Source of the DNA: Phycisphaerae bacterium
GTDB lineage: Bacteria > Planctomycetota > Phycisphaerae > Sedimentisphaerales > UBA12454
Reading direction: 5' to 3'
Length of the DNA: 64,000 bases
NCBI GenBank assembly: GCA_041652575.1
Contig: JBAZHC010000009.1
Span: 1 to 64,000, forward strand
Part shown: positions 7,266-14,989 of the stretch, one piece after another
Layout of the letters: the number at the start of each line of letters is the position of its first letter
How positions within the stretch are numbered: the stretch's first letter is position 1
Program-made: the position numbers and the translations under genes
Notes under the pieces: generated by a model
What the model saw: only the letters and a program-made list of their open reading frames with translations
What the model was told of the DNA's origin: nothing
Databases searched by the model: none

Positions 7266-7997
7266 ATGACTGGTTTTTGGGCGGTATTTAAAAGGGAGTT
7301 CAAGTCGTATTTCGCAACGCCGCTGGCGTATGTGTTTTTGGTGGTATTTTTGTTTTTCTCCGGCTATTTGGCCTTTAAGAATGGTTTTTTCGAGGCTCGC
7401 CAGGCGGATATGACGTCGTTTTTCTACAACATACCGCTGTTGTTCGTTTTTCTTGTTCCTGCGGCGGCGATGAGGTTATGGGCGGAGGAGAAAAAGACCG
7501 GTTCGATTGAGTTGTTATTTACGCTGCCGATTACGGTGACGCAGGCGGTTTTAGGCAAGTTTTTGGCGGCGTGGCTGTTTCTTATTGTCGCGATAGCGTT
7601 GACTTTTCCGATGGTGATAACGATATGCTATCTCGGCGACCCTGATATGGGATTGCTGGCGACGGGGTATCTGGCGACGATTCTGATGGCCGGCGGGTTC
7701 CTTGCAGTCGGATGTTTCTTCTCTGCGATATCGAATAATCAGGTTATATCGTTCGTGATGTCGGTGGTGGCCTGTGCGGTGCTCGTGTTCGCGGGGATGC
7801 CGACGACGATGAATTATTTGTCAAGTTTTCTGCCGGCGGGGGCGGTGAATACGATAAGCATGATGAGCTTTCAGGAACATTTCGATTCTGTCAGTAATGG
7901 AGTGCTTGAATTCAAGGATATATCATATTTTGTCATTCTTATAGCGGGCTGGGTGGCGGCATGCGGAGTGGTTCTCGATGAAAGGAAGGCGGGATGA
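7266..7997 (+). CDS. ABC-2 type permease (GldF-like)
   Basis: A 243-residue membrane protein with about six hydrophobic segments, starting FKREFKSYFATPLAYVFLVV, which is characteristic of GldF-like permeases. The next conserved stretch, MRLWAEEKKTGSIELLFTLP, is also typical of this family. It should form the membrane channel driven by the preceding ATPase. A good ribosome site (AAAGGGAAAAAAG) precedes ATG 7266. Its stop overlaps the next start (ATGA), so the pair is translationally coupled. The gap before it holds a low-complexity AAATATCAAACATCAAAAA repeat. Confidence 0.85.
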   Translation: MTGFWAVFKREFKSYFATPLAYVFLVVFLFFSGYLAFKNGFFEARQADMTSFFYNIPLLFVFLVPAAAMRLWAEEKKTGSIELLFTLPITVTQAVLGKFLAAWLFLIVAIALTFPMVITICYLGDPDMGLLATGYLATILMAGGFLAVGCFFSAISNNQVISFVMSVVACAVLVFAGMPTTMNYLSSFLPAGAVNTISMMSFQEHFDSVSNGVLEFKDISYFVILIAGWVAACGVVLDERKAG

Positions 7998-9970
7998 GCA
8001 GAACAATAAGGGCAATCGTCGCGGTAATATTCATTCTGATAATAACGTTCAGCCTTATCAGTATCTGTCAGAATATAGGCAAAAGCTGGAAAGCCGATGT
8101 GACCGGACAGAAGATTTATACGCTCTCGAACGGAACAAAAACAATCCTGGCCAAGCTCAACCAGCCGATAATTATGAAACTTTATTACGGCAAAACGGCG
8201 GCGATAAAGGGGCCGGACCAGATTCGATACTTCAATAATTATTACGATTTTGTCAAATCACTGCTCGAAGAATACGCGGCAGCGGCCAATGGAAAGATAA
8301 AACTCGAAATAATCGACCCAAGACCATATTCGGACGATGAGGTCGCGGCGATAAGATACGGGCTGAAGAAATTTCCAATAACACAGGAAGAAAATTTCTT
8401 CTTCGGACTTGTCGTGCAGACGCAATTCGGAGTGCAAAAAACCATTCCGTTCTTTTCACCGACACGGCAGAATTTTGTCGAGTACGACATAAGCTATCTA
8501 ATCGATACGGCTGTAACGCGGCAGAAAAAACGCATCGGCGTGTTAAGCTCGCTGAATGTGATGGGCGACGAGGTTACGCCTTATATGGCACGAATGATGC
8601 AATTGCAGGGGCAGCAGCCGAATAAGGCATGGGCCATTATTACGCAGTTGGGTCAGCAGTACGAGATGAAAAATATTCCGGCCGATGTCAATAAAATAGA
8701 AGACGTTGATATTCTGCTGGTTATCCATCCGAAAAAACTTCCGGAACAGACGCTTTTCGCAATCGACCAGTTCGTAGTCAATGGCGGCAGAACGATTGTA
8801 TGCGTCGACCCGTATTGTGTGTCCGACCAGCCGTCACAGCCGGCGATGCAGATGCGGACGGAACACGACCCTTCATCGGAACTCGATAAGCTGATGGTCA
8901 ACTGGGGATTGGAGATGCCGAAGAATACTTTTGCCGGCGACAGGACACTCGCTTTAGAGGCTGCCCTTAGAGCAGGAGAACGTCCACAGAAAATTATCGG
9001 ATTTTTAGAGACGACGCCGGAATGCTTCAATAAAAATACGGTTATCACGGCGGAACTGAACCAGGTTCGATTTCTTTTCAGCGGAGTGCTGAAGGAACTG
9101 CCGTTGTCGGATGCGGATAAGAAGGAAGCGAATATCGAAAGAACGCCTTTAGTTATGACAACCAGCCGTGGAAACAGCTGGGCGGTCAGGGACCAGATGG
9201 ACCTGATGACGAACGATATGCAAAGCCTGATGAAAAGGTTCGTCGAAGGCACCGAGCCGGTCGATATGGCATATCTTGTTACAGGGAAGTTCAAAAGCGC
9301 TTTCCCTCAGGGGATAGATATCGAAGTTGACGCTCCGAAAAACGCCGATGATGCGAACGCACCCAAGAAAAGCAAAAAACATATCGAGGCACTGCCGGCG
9401 GCAACGGCAAATTGCGCGGTTATCGTATTCGCGGATGTCGATTTCATCGGCGATATGATTGCTTACAGTTCTTCTATTTTCGGGACAATGATTATCGGCG
9501 ACAACAGCGCACTGCTGATTAACGGAGTCGATGATTTCTGCGGGTCAGGGGAACTGATTTCCATCAGGTCGAGAGGCAACTTCAAACGGCCATTCATCGT
9601 GGTCGATAAAATCGAGGCTGAAGCCGATGCGCAGACCGCTGAAGAAGAAAGTAAAATCAACGCTGAAATAGCGGGATTCGAAAATGAACTGCAGACGATT
9701 CTAAGCTCGGCGCAGCAGGGGCAGGAAGAAGTTGTCGGAAGCTCCATCCTGCAAAAGAAAAAAGAAGTGGAACTGAAAATACTCGAGGCCAAAAAACAGC
9801 TTCAGGAAATAAAGAAAATAAAACTGCAGCGCAAGGAAAAACTTGGCAATAAGCTTAGAAGCTTCAATATGCTGGCGGCACCGGCGGTAATCCTGGTAAT
9901 CGCCATAATACTGGGTCTATATAAAAGTACGAAGAAACGGCGTTATATCAGCCATGCGTCTGATGCGTAA
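7994..9970 (+). CDS. GldG-like ABC-associated membrane protein
   Basis: A 658-residue protein anchored by an N-terminal helix (about 5-27) and a C-terminal helix (about 628-650), with a large extracytoplasmic part between. The N-terminal half has the pattern of the GldG / ABC_transp_aux family: DVTGQKIYTLSNGTKTIL near 35-52, PIIMKLYYGK and KLEIIDPRPYSDDE. The middle contains an IflA-type alpha/beta fold, and the end is a long Lys/Glu coiled coil (about 545-620) before the last helix. It is thought to act with the ATPase and permease as the periplasmic part of the complex. A short Asn/Asp/Ala-Pro-Lys linker occurs at about 445-460. Confidence 0.8.
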   Translation: MSRTIRAIVAVIFILIITFSLISICQNIGKSWKADVTGQKIYTLSNGTKTILAKLNQPIIMKLYYGKTAAIKGPDQIRYFNNYYDFVKSLLEEYAAAANGKIKLEIIDPRPYSDDEVAAIRYGLKKFPITQEENFFFGLVVQTQFGVQKTIPFFSPTRQNFVEYDISYLIDTAVTRQKKRIGVLSSLNVMGDEVTPYMARMMQLQGQQPNKAWAIITQLGQQYEMKNIPADVNKIEDVDILLVIHPKKLPEQTLFAIDQFVVNGGRTIVCVDPYCVSDQPSQPAMQMRTEHDPSSELDKLMVNWGLEMPKNTFAGDRTLALEAALRAGERPQKIIGFLETTPECFNKNTVITAELNQVRFLFSGVLKELPLSDADKKEANIERTPLVMTTSRGNSWAVRDQMDLMTNDMQSLMKRFVEGTEPVDMAYLVTGKFKSAFPQGIDIEVDAPKNADDANAPKKSKKHIEALPAATANCAVIVFADVDFIGDMIAYSSSIFGTMIIGDNSALLINGVDDFCGSGELISIRSRGNFKRPFIVVDKIEAEADAQTAEEESKINAEIAGFENELQTILSSAQQGQEEVVGSSILQKKKEVELKILEAKKQLQEIKKIKLQRKEKLGNKLRSFNMLAAPAVILVIAIILGLYKSTKKRRYISHASDA

Positions 9971-10036
9971 GAATAGAACGCAGAACACAGAACTCAGAAT
10001 ACAGAATACAGTAGCATGGGAAATGGAGTCGAATAA
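9971..10036. repeat. Low-complexity CAGAACACAGAA repeat
   Basis: A run of GAACGCAGAACACAGAACTC-like units between two genes of the operon. It is another member of the low-complexity repeats common in the gaps of this window. Confidence 0.4.
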
Positions 10037-11119
10037 ATGAGTAATAAGAAACTTTCGGTTTTGGGAATTCTTGCGTCAGCGTCAATAGTTCTCGCTGTTT
10101 TTGTTTCGCAATGTGTCAATAAAAGCAAACAGGTCTCCGCGACGGCAGGTTATCTTATCCAGGGCCTTGACCCGGCCTCGATAGCGAAGATAATTATCAG
10201 CACAGACAGCAATACAATTACGCTTGACCGCCAGCAAAACGGATTTGTCGTCGAAAACAGGTCGAACTATCCGGCATCGACGAAAACAATAAACGCCCTG
10301 ATAACTTCCTGCCTCGATATTAAAATGGTGGAATTTTATACCGAAGACAAAGCGAATTACGAAGACCTCGGTGTAACAGAAGAAAGCGGACAGGCTGTCG
10401 TAAAGTTTCTCGACGCCAACGGGAATGTTATTACCGGCCTAATCATCGGGAAGGATTGTCCGTCCGGCGGGCTGTATTACGGCAGGCTCGTCAACGATAA
10501 TAAAGTTTATGTTATGGATAATGTGCCGTGGCCGGGCGCTTCACCGAACGAATATATCACTAAAGAGCTTATAACTCTGAACAAAGCTGAAATCGCATCG
10601 GTAACCGTAAAATCGCCGAGCGAATCCTATACGCTTGCTCCGGAAGCCAACAGTGCAGAAGTTGCCCTTAAAGAACTTCCTGCCGGTAAAATACAGAAAA
10701 ACAGCGAGTGCGAGGCGGTTTTCAGCGCTCTTACCAACTTAAGTTTCGAAGACGTAAATACAGTTTCGGACAAACCAGATTTGAAATTCGACCGCGAGTA
10801 CGGATGCCTGCTGAAGAATTCAACTTTGTTTCTTATCGAAATCGCACAGAAAGATTCGAAGACCTATATAAAATGCAGCGCTGATTTTACGGATAAGACA
10901 CAGGTAAGGAAAGAAGAAGGCGTCGAATCGCAGGAAGAACTTAAAAAGAAAGAAGCGAAACTGCTGGCCAGGGAAAAAGTCAAAAAGTTTCAGGACGCTA
11001 CCAGCGGGTGGGTTTACGAGATTCCTTCTTACTACGCAGATAAAATGACAAAGCCGATGAAGGAACTTGTGGAAGATGCACCTGAGCCGAATGACGCGAA
11101 TGAACCACAAGAAAAATAA
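10037..11119 (+). CDS. DUF4340-like secreted or anchored protein
   Basis: A 360-residue protein with an N-terminal membrane helix (about 6-23) and an extracytoplasmic body. Repeated two-sheet elements (IIISTDSNTITLDRQQNGFV, then the GLIIGKDCPSGGLYYGRL stretch and VYVMDNVP) match the DUF4340 family that regularly follows GldF/GldG-type genes. The C-terminal part is Lys/Glu rich and ends in APEPNDANEPQEK, an acidic Asn/Pro tail also found on the next gene. It probably belongs to the same envelope complex. Function is unknown. Confidence 0.75.
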   Translation: MSNKKLSVLGILASASIVLAVFVSQCVNKSKQVSATAGYLIQGLDPASIAKIIISTDSNTITLDRQQNGFVVENRSNYPASTKTINALITSCLDIKMVEFYTEDKANYEDLGVTEESGQAVVKFLDANGNVITGLIIGKDCPSGGLYYGRLVNDNKVYVMDNVPWPGASPNEYITKELITLNKAEIASVTVKSPSESYTLAPEANSAEVALKELPAGKIQKNSECEAVFSALTNLSFEDVNTVSDKPDLKFDREYGCLLKNSTLFLIEIAQKDSKTYIKCSADFTDKTQVRKEEGVESQEELKKKEAKLLAREKVKKFQDATSGWVYEIPSYYADKMTKPMKELVEDAPEPNDANEPQEK

Positions 11120-11165
11120 ACCACGAATAAACACGAATTGACACTGTCAAATTGCTTTAAGGCGT
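11118..11165. repeat. CACGAATAAACACGAA-type repeat
   Basis: Begins within the DUF4340 gene stop (AACCACGAATAAACACGAAT) and ends with TTGCTTTAAGGCG, the same 13 bases that follow a related repeat at about 1915. Confidence 0.45.
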
Positions 11166-11183
11166 CATTAAACGAGGTGCTGC

Positions 11184-11696
11184 ATGAAAAAGAGAGTATT
11201 CGTTCTGCCGGTTATTATAACAGTCATTATTTGTTCCATATATTTCATTATGCCGCCAGTTCCCCGATATGCTCCAAATGTCGATACAGTTTTCCATAAA
11301 ACGCTGATCGGCTGCGACAAAATTATTATCAGAGACGGCAGCTTCAATCCTGCCGAGGAATGTTACAGCAATAAAGCGTTAATAATACTGGACGACCCCT
11401 GCAGTATCTACGATTTTGTTGATGCCATTCGTTTCTCCTGTTTCCAGAGAGAGGCATTTTGTGCATGTTCAGGCTGGCCGGGAATCGATTTTTACAAAAA
11501 CGGGGAAATAATTATGGCAACCAGTGTAAAACACAATATAGCTCTGCATACACCCCTTATAGATTATGATGCTCAGGTTACGAACGGTACCAGTAATTTC
11601 TTTGAAGGTCTTGTTACGGGACTGAATCGTGCAGCTTCTGCTCCTGCGGAGGATATTGCACCTGAGCCGAATGACGCGAACTCGCCGCAGGAATAA
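11184..11696 (+). CDS. Hypothetical membrane-anchored protein with EPNDAN tail
   Basis: A 170-residue protein with an N-terminal hydrophobic helix (about 4-22) and an otherwise soluble body with several cysteines (C49, C62, C79, C90 and the pair in AFCACSGWPG). No family was recognised. The last 15 residues (APEPNDANSPQE) copy the end of the preceding gene, and 23 bases there are identical. This implies that the tail was duplicated or spread as a unit. GAGGTG precedes ATG 11184. It is probably the last gene of the operon and possibly a small accessory protein of the ABC complex. Confidence 0.6.
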   Translation: MKKRVFVLPVIITVIICSIYFIMPPVPRYAPNVDTVFHKTLIGCDKIIIRDGSFNPAEECYSNKALIILDDPCSIYDFVDAIRFSCFQREAFCACSGWPGIDFYKNGEIIMATSVKHNIALHTPLIDYDAQVTNGTSNFFEGLVTGLNRAASAPAEDIAPEPNDANSPQE

Positions 11697-11729
11697 TTGA
11701 AGATTTGAGGAAGGACTGTGCCGATTTTT

Positions 11730-12419
11730 TTATAGAGTCAAAAGACTTTTATAGATAAAGTAAAATCCAAAGAACATAATAGCTGCGGCGCAAAGGGCGA
11801 GTACAACTTTCTGGTTTTTCTCATTTAAAAACTTCGTGCCTTTGTAACTTGTAAAAGACAAAATCTCCAGCCAGCCCATATCGCAAAGCGAATGAACCAA
11901 CGCAAATAATATAACGGCAATATAACCAAAACCGACAGCATCCTTTGCAAGATTCAAACCGACCGTGGCCCACCATAATAAAAAATACGGATTAGTGGCC
12001 GAGAGTATTACGCCGGTCATTAAATGGGTTTTAAAATTGTTATTATTATTTTGATTTACCGCTCCATTACCCTTGCGCAGGATTTCCGCTTCACTCCAAC
12101 TGTCGCGGCTCTGTTCCCCCGCCACGGGTGCGGGGGCTAAATAATCCTTAAACATTTGCCAGCCCATCCAGATAAGAAAGGCACCGCCTGCAAGGCCGAT
12201 AATGAGTTTTGCGACATGGTTTTCAAAGACGAAACCCAGGCCGAGCATAATCGCGGCAATCAGAGGCAGTTCGATGGATGAATGGCCGATAGAAATTGAG
12301 ATTCCGGCGTGACGGGATTTTGTGCCGGCGGCAATCGTCGCGGCAGTAACCGGGCCGGGCGCTAAAACGCCGGAAAGAGAAATTATGAAAACCTGCAGTA
12401 AAAATAAAAATAGACTCAT
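11730..12419 (-). CDS. LysE/RhtB-family exporter with repeat insertion
   Basis: A 229-residue amino-acid exporter-type membrane protein: SGVLAPGPVTAATIAAGTKS near the start is the LysE hallmark, and six hydrophobic segments follow, including NPYFLLWWATVGL. ATG at 12419 gives the usual LysE N terminus (MSLFLFLLQVFIISLSG). An upstream extension to 12491 is unlikely because it runs through a repeat. Between helices 3 and 4, in the cytoplasmic loop, there is an extra stretch (PVAGEQSRDSWSEAEILRKG and flanking residues, about residues 92-120) encoded by a repeat shared with the neighbouring YkgJ gene. The loop position would tolerate it, so the protein may still work. Confidence 0.8.
   Translation of the reverse strand: MSLFLFLLQVFIISLSGVLAPGPVTAATIAAGTKSRHAGISISIGHSSIELPLIAAIMLGLGFVFENHVAKLIIGLAGGAFLIWMGWQMFKDYLAPAPVAGEQSRDSWSEAEILRKGNGAVNQNNNNNFKTHLMTGVILSATNPYFLLWWATVGLNLAKDAVGFGYIAVILFALVHSLCDMGWLEILSFTSYKGTKFLNEKNQKVVLALCAAAIMFFGFYFIYKSLLTL
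12059..12141 (-). repeat. In-frame coding repeat, copy 1 (WSEAE element)
   Basis: About 83 bases inside the LysE-family gene that align with 12899-13030 inside an unrelated gene, in the same orientation and the same reading frame. It encodes a peptide with core SRDSWSEAEILRKG. The outer part forms a hairpin, CCCCCGC...GCGGGGG (12116-12136). It behaves like the in-frame palindromic elements known from Rickettsia, but the sequence is different as far as can be judged here. Confidence 0.75.
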
Positions 12420-12435
12420 AGTTTTTGGACACAGA

Positions 12436-13068
12436 TTAATGCGGCTCTTTTTCAGACACGGATTCCGCAGCGACGGAACGCGGATTAACACTGTTGTAAA
12501 AATCGATATTATTTAACGCTGTCGCCCAATCGACGTAACGATACGGAAAATCGAATTCGTCGCATAACGTCTTGATTTTTTTTATTGTCTGTTCGCTGAG
12601 TTCGTTTATTTTTTCGCTGTCCGCTTTGCAGAAGAAGATTCGACAGCCTGAAAAACGAAAATCTCTTGCGGTGCATTTGCCATTTTCGAGGCAGGGGCAG
12701 GATGAGCCGGTCATTTTCCTTAAGGGTTTGACATTTTTATAAAAATAGAGGAGTTCCGGCGTTGTTACGAAGAGTTTATGGCCGAAAGATTTGAAGTCGC
12801 AGCATTTACCGCAGGCTGAGCAATCGACATCGAGTGATTTAATCTGCGAGTTGAGCCAGTCGTAAATTTGTGAAACCTGTTTACAAATTTTCAACGTAAC
12901 CGCTCGTTTACCCTTGCGCAGGGTTTCCGCTTCGCTCCAACACTCGCGGCTCTGAAGTTCCGCGGCAGGTTCTGGGTTTATGGAATTAACCTGTTTTATG
13001 CCCCCCGCCACAGGTTCGGAGGCTAAACAATCGTTATTTTTGTTTTCTGTTTTTTTCAATTTCTTCAA
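12436..13068 (-). CDS. YkgJ-family cysteine-cluster protein with two repeat insertions
   Basis: About 210 residues. The core is the YkgJ cysteine-cluster domain, thought to bind a metal or Fe-S centre: CSACGKCCDF (about 80-90), then CPCLENGKCTARDFRFSGCR and a final FFCKAD. The N-terminal region (about 14-57) is an insertion of the WSEAE coding repeat, with a partial internal duplication. The last 20 residues (NSVNPRSVAAESVSEK) come from a second repeat at 12455-12495. There is no good ATG: TTG at 13068, inside the end of the preceding gene, or TTG at 13059 or 12894 are possible. The true start is therefore uncertain. A second YkgJ gene lies directly upstream. Confidence 0.7.
   Translation of the reverse strand: MKKLKKTENKNNDCLASEPVAGGIKQVNSINPEPAAELQSRECWSEAETLRKGKRAVTLKICKQVSQIYDWLNSQIKSLDVDCSACGKCCDFKSFGHKLFVTTPELLYFYKNVKPLRKMTGSSCPCLENGKCTARDFRFSGCRIFFCKADSEKINELSEQTIKKIKTLCDEFDFPYRYVDWATALNNIDFYNSVNPRSVAAESVSEKEPH
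12455..12495. repeat. 41-bp repeat forming the 3' end of a YkgJ gene, copy 1
   Basis: GACACGGATTCCGCAGCG, one variable base, then CGGAAC and CGGATTAACACTGTT. The copy at 26716-26756 differs at two of 41 positions. Here it encodes the C-terminal end of the protein on the minus strand. Confidence 0.7.
12899..13030 (-). repeat. In-frame coding repeat, copy 2 (WSEAE element)
   Basis: Longer copy of the element at 12059-12141, with about 48 extra bases that look like an internal duplication of the outer part (two EP-VAG/PAA-like peptides). It encodes core SRECWSEAETLRKG in the N-terminal region of the YkgJ protein, in the same frame as copy 1. Confidence 0.75.
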
Positions 13069-13465
13069 AAGTATAGAGTCTGCCTTTGTTTATTCCGGGA
13101 CATTTTTGCGCGGCACAGTTCCAATCGTCTGGACCGGCCAGATTACTCGACCAGAAGGGCCAGGTTCGACACTGCATCGGCCTGACGTTATAAACCGCAC
13201 AGCCTTTCGAATTATTTATATTAACGAGGAAGATGCAATCCTTTGTCTGCGGATTTTCCTTTATCGATATTCGAAAGCCGAACCTTCTCAAATATTTTTT
13301 GTGAAGCTCCGAGACAGTTATTTTAAGATGCTCGGCGAGTTTTTCGATTTCCGGTTTCGATATCCATATAACGCCTTCTTCAGGGCCGGAGCAGCATCGG
13401 CCACACTCCTGACAGGAGAAATGAAGACCGCCGATGTACCAAATATTTTTAGACACAGATTTCAC
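13034..13465 (-). CDS. YkgJ-family cysteine-cluster protein
   Basis: A 143-residue protein with the YkgJ pattern: FSCQECGRCCSGPEEGVIWI (about 18-37), an acidic helix, CIFLVNINNSKGCAVYNVRP and QCRTWPFW, ending with a further pair of cysteines (NCAAQKCPG). The cysteines probably bind a metal or Fe-S cluster. The function of the family is not established. The GTG start at 13465 lies inside a repeat of the TTAGACACAGATTTCACAGA type, so the first seven residues are repeat-derived. It overlaps the next YkgJ gene by about 35 bases. The two may be an ancient tandem duplication. Confidence 0.8.
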   Translation of the reverse strand: MKSVSKNIWYIGGLHFSCQECGRCCSGPEEGVIWISKPEIEKLAEHLKITVSELHKKYLRRFGFRISIKENPQTKDCIFLVNINNSKGCAVYNVRPMQCRTWPFWSSNLAGPDDWNCAAQKCPGINKGRLYTFEEIEKNRKQK

Positions 13466-13490
13466 AGATTTATAATTAAGATTATCAATT

Positions 13491-13871
13491 CTATTGTTGT
13501 TCTTTTAACCACTTGGCTACTGAATTGACAAAATCGGACCCGCTTTGAAGCATAAGTTCAGCTTCGTTATGTTCAATTACAGAGGTATACCCATAATCAC
13601 CAAGCTGTCTTTTTTCAAATGCCCTGTTGAGTTCTTTCCACAGTTTTTTATCAAAAATACCTGTTTTAATAAAATGCTCGCCGAAAGCAGATATTACGCC
13701 TTTGTGAGAGGAGAATGATAAATTTTTTGTTAAGAGAGTTGCCTCAGTACAAAAAAACATAGCATAATAAATTCTTGAGACCGCAGATTCGTAGTCGCCG
13801 TCATCGAGAAGCAGCTTTGCACTTTTGATATATCGCTGTGCCTTGTTAATAAGCAACTGGATTTCTTTCAT
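13491..13871 (-). CDS. HEPN-domain protein (MNT/HEPN pair)
   Basis: A 126-residue helical protein of the HEPN superfamily: KAQRYIKSAKLLLDDGDYES, then SRIYYAMFFCTEATLL, SHKGVISAFGEHFIKTG and RQLGDYGY. The last element is typical of HEPN partners of minimal nucleotidyltransferases. The canonical RNase motif R-x4-6-H is not evident, so RNase toxicity is unproven. In characterised pairs the HEPN protein is the toxin and is inactivated by nucleotide addition from MNT. Its ATG overlaps the MNT stop by four bases (ATGA). Confidence 0.82.
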   Translation of the reverse strand: MKEIQLLINKAQRYIKSAKLLLDDGDYESAVSRIYYAMFFCTEATLLTKNLSFSSHKGVISAFGEHFIKTGIFDKKLWKELNRAFEKRQLGDYGYTSVIEHNEAELMLQSGSDFVNSVAKWLKEQQ

Positions 13872-14182
13872 GCGGCCACTCCTTCCCTTCGCAGATTTAA
13901 GAGCAAAGGACTGTTAACAGAAGCGTAATCCTTTTCTGATACCGGATATATGGAAATCAATACGCCGTATTTGAGGTTTATTTCGGTTACAATATCTATC
14001 ATCCGGTCTATTTCGCGGCCTGCCGCAACATCACTTTCGAGTACAATTGCCAAATCGATATCTGAATTATCCGTAGCAGTACCTCTTGCCCATGAGCCGT
14101 AGAGTATAATGCTCTTAAGCCTTTTTTTGTACAGTTGAGTGATGTTTTCCCTAAATTCTTTGAGTATTTGTTCTATTTGCAT
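13868..14182 (-). CDS. Minimal nucleotidyltransferase (MNT antitoxin)
   Basis: A 104-residue nucleotidyltransferase-fold protein with the motif YGSWARGTATDNSDIDLAIV (about 28-47), holding the G-S and D-x-D that bind metal and nucleotide. It probably modifies and silences the HEPN partner just downstream. ATG at 14182 is preferred because AAGGCG precedes it. A longer reading frame up to 14230 has no such site. The C-terminal part (ISIYPVSEKDYASVNSPLLL) matches the family. Confidence 0.85.
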   Translation of the reverse strand: MQIEQILKEFRENITQLYKKRLKSIILYGSWARGTATDNSDIDLAIVLESDVAAGREIDRMIDIVTEINLKYGVLISIYPVSEKDYASVNSPLLLNLRREGVAA

Positions 14183-14265
14183 AATTCGCCTTCTTTTATA
14201 ATATAGACCTTTCTGCCGGAATTGTACCACAAACAGTCGGAAATATCAAATTGGTATATCTATAA

Positions 14266-14949
14266 TTAACTTTGACCCTTATTTTCCAACGATAAATTAC
14301 TTTTTCCTATATTACACTGGTTGCAAAGGGTTTGAAGGTTCTCGATTACTGTTTCTCCGCCGTTAGTCCAAGCCTTAATATGATCTACGTGAAGAATTGT
14401 CCCCGGTTTTATCGCTGGACTTACACCGCATAATTTACATTTGAAGTCATCTCTATGCATTACCAAAAAACGCAACCGCCAATTTACTGTTCTGGACGTT
14501 TTATGTTTTGTTGTTGGTTCAATTTTTAGACTTTTAATCTCGGCTTCTGAGGAAATATATCCTTCCTTGTTAACATACGCTACAAATTTTTCTAAGGTCT
14601 TCCGCCAATGGTCGTAACGACTTGACCCATACTTTGATATTGGAAGTCGCATATCTCGCCACCGCGGTTGCCGCCCTAACTTAACCCACACTTCTTCAAG
14701 GTTTTCAAAAAGTTCTTCTTCGGTAGCCCCTTTAATTTGTTGTCTCGTTTCCATTAGGCCAGCTTTTTCAATCGCCATAAGCCAAGAGCCTAACCTACTT
14801 ATAATCGTTTGACTATGATACTTACCATGTTTATCGTACTGCCTGGTGGTTAGGGTGTTCTGTTTTAATTCAGCGGCCACTCGCTTCATATCATTGATTA
14901 ATTCTTCATCGAGTATATTGCGATGGAAATCCTCGAGCTCGAATTTCAT
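14266..14949 (-). CDS. HNH endonuclease with HARE-like N-terminal repeats
   Basis: A 227-residue protein with a C-terminal HNH nuclease (CKLCGVSPAIKPGTILHVDH, then TVIENLQTLCNQCNIGKSN), the two C-x2-C pairs presumably holding structural zinc. The N-terminal region has two helical units of the homing-endonuclease-associated repeat kind (ELINDMKRVAAELKQNTLTT to IEKAGL, then WVKLGRQPRWRDM to VAYVNKEG), which bind DNA. ATG 14949 is supported by AAGGGCG upstream. A GTG 24 bases earlier is less likely. The target and role are unknown. It stands next to the MNT/HEPN pair, which suggests a small mobile or defence cluster. Confidence 0.8.
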   Translation of the reverse strand: MKFELEDFHRNILDEELINDMKRVAAELKQNTLTTRQYDKHGKYHSQTIISRLGSWLMAIEKAGLMETRQQIKGATEEELFENLEEVWVKLGRQPRWRDMRLPISKYGSSRYDHWRKTLEKFVAYVNKEGYISSEAEIKSLKIEPTTKHKTSRTVNWRLRFLVMHRDDFKCKLCGVSPAIKPGTILHVDHIKAWTNGGETVIENLQTLCNQCNIGKSNLSLENKGQS

Positions 14950-14989
14950 TTGAGTACGCCCTTGTTTTCGCACGAATAGCTTTTTAATT

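Noticed and set aside
12866..12890. TTGTGAAACCTGTTTACAA resembling a second Rex site
   Set aside because: The spacer is seven instead of six and it lies inside a coding region.
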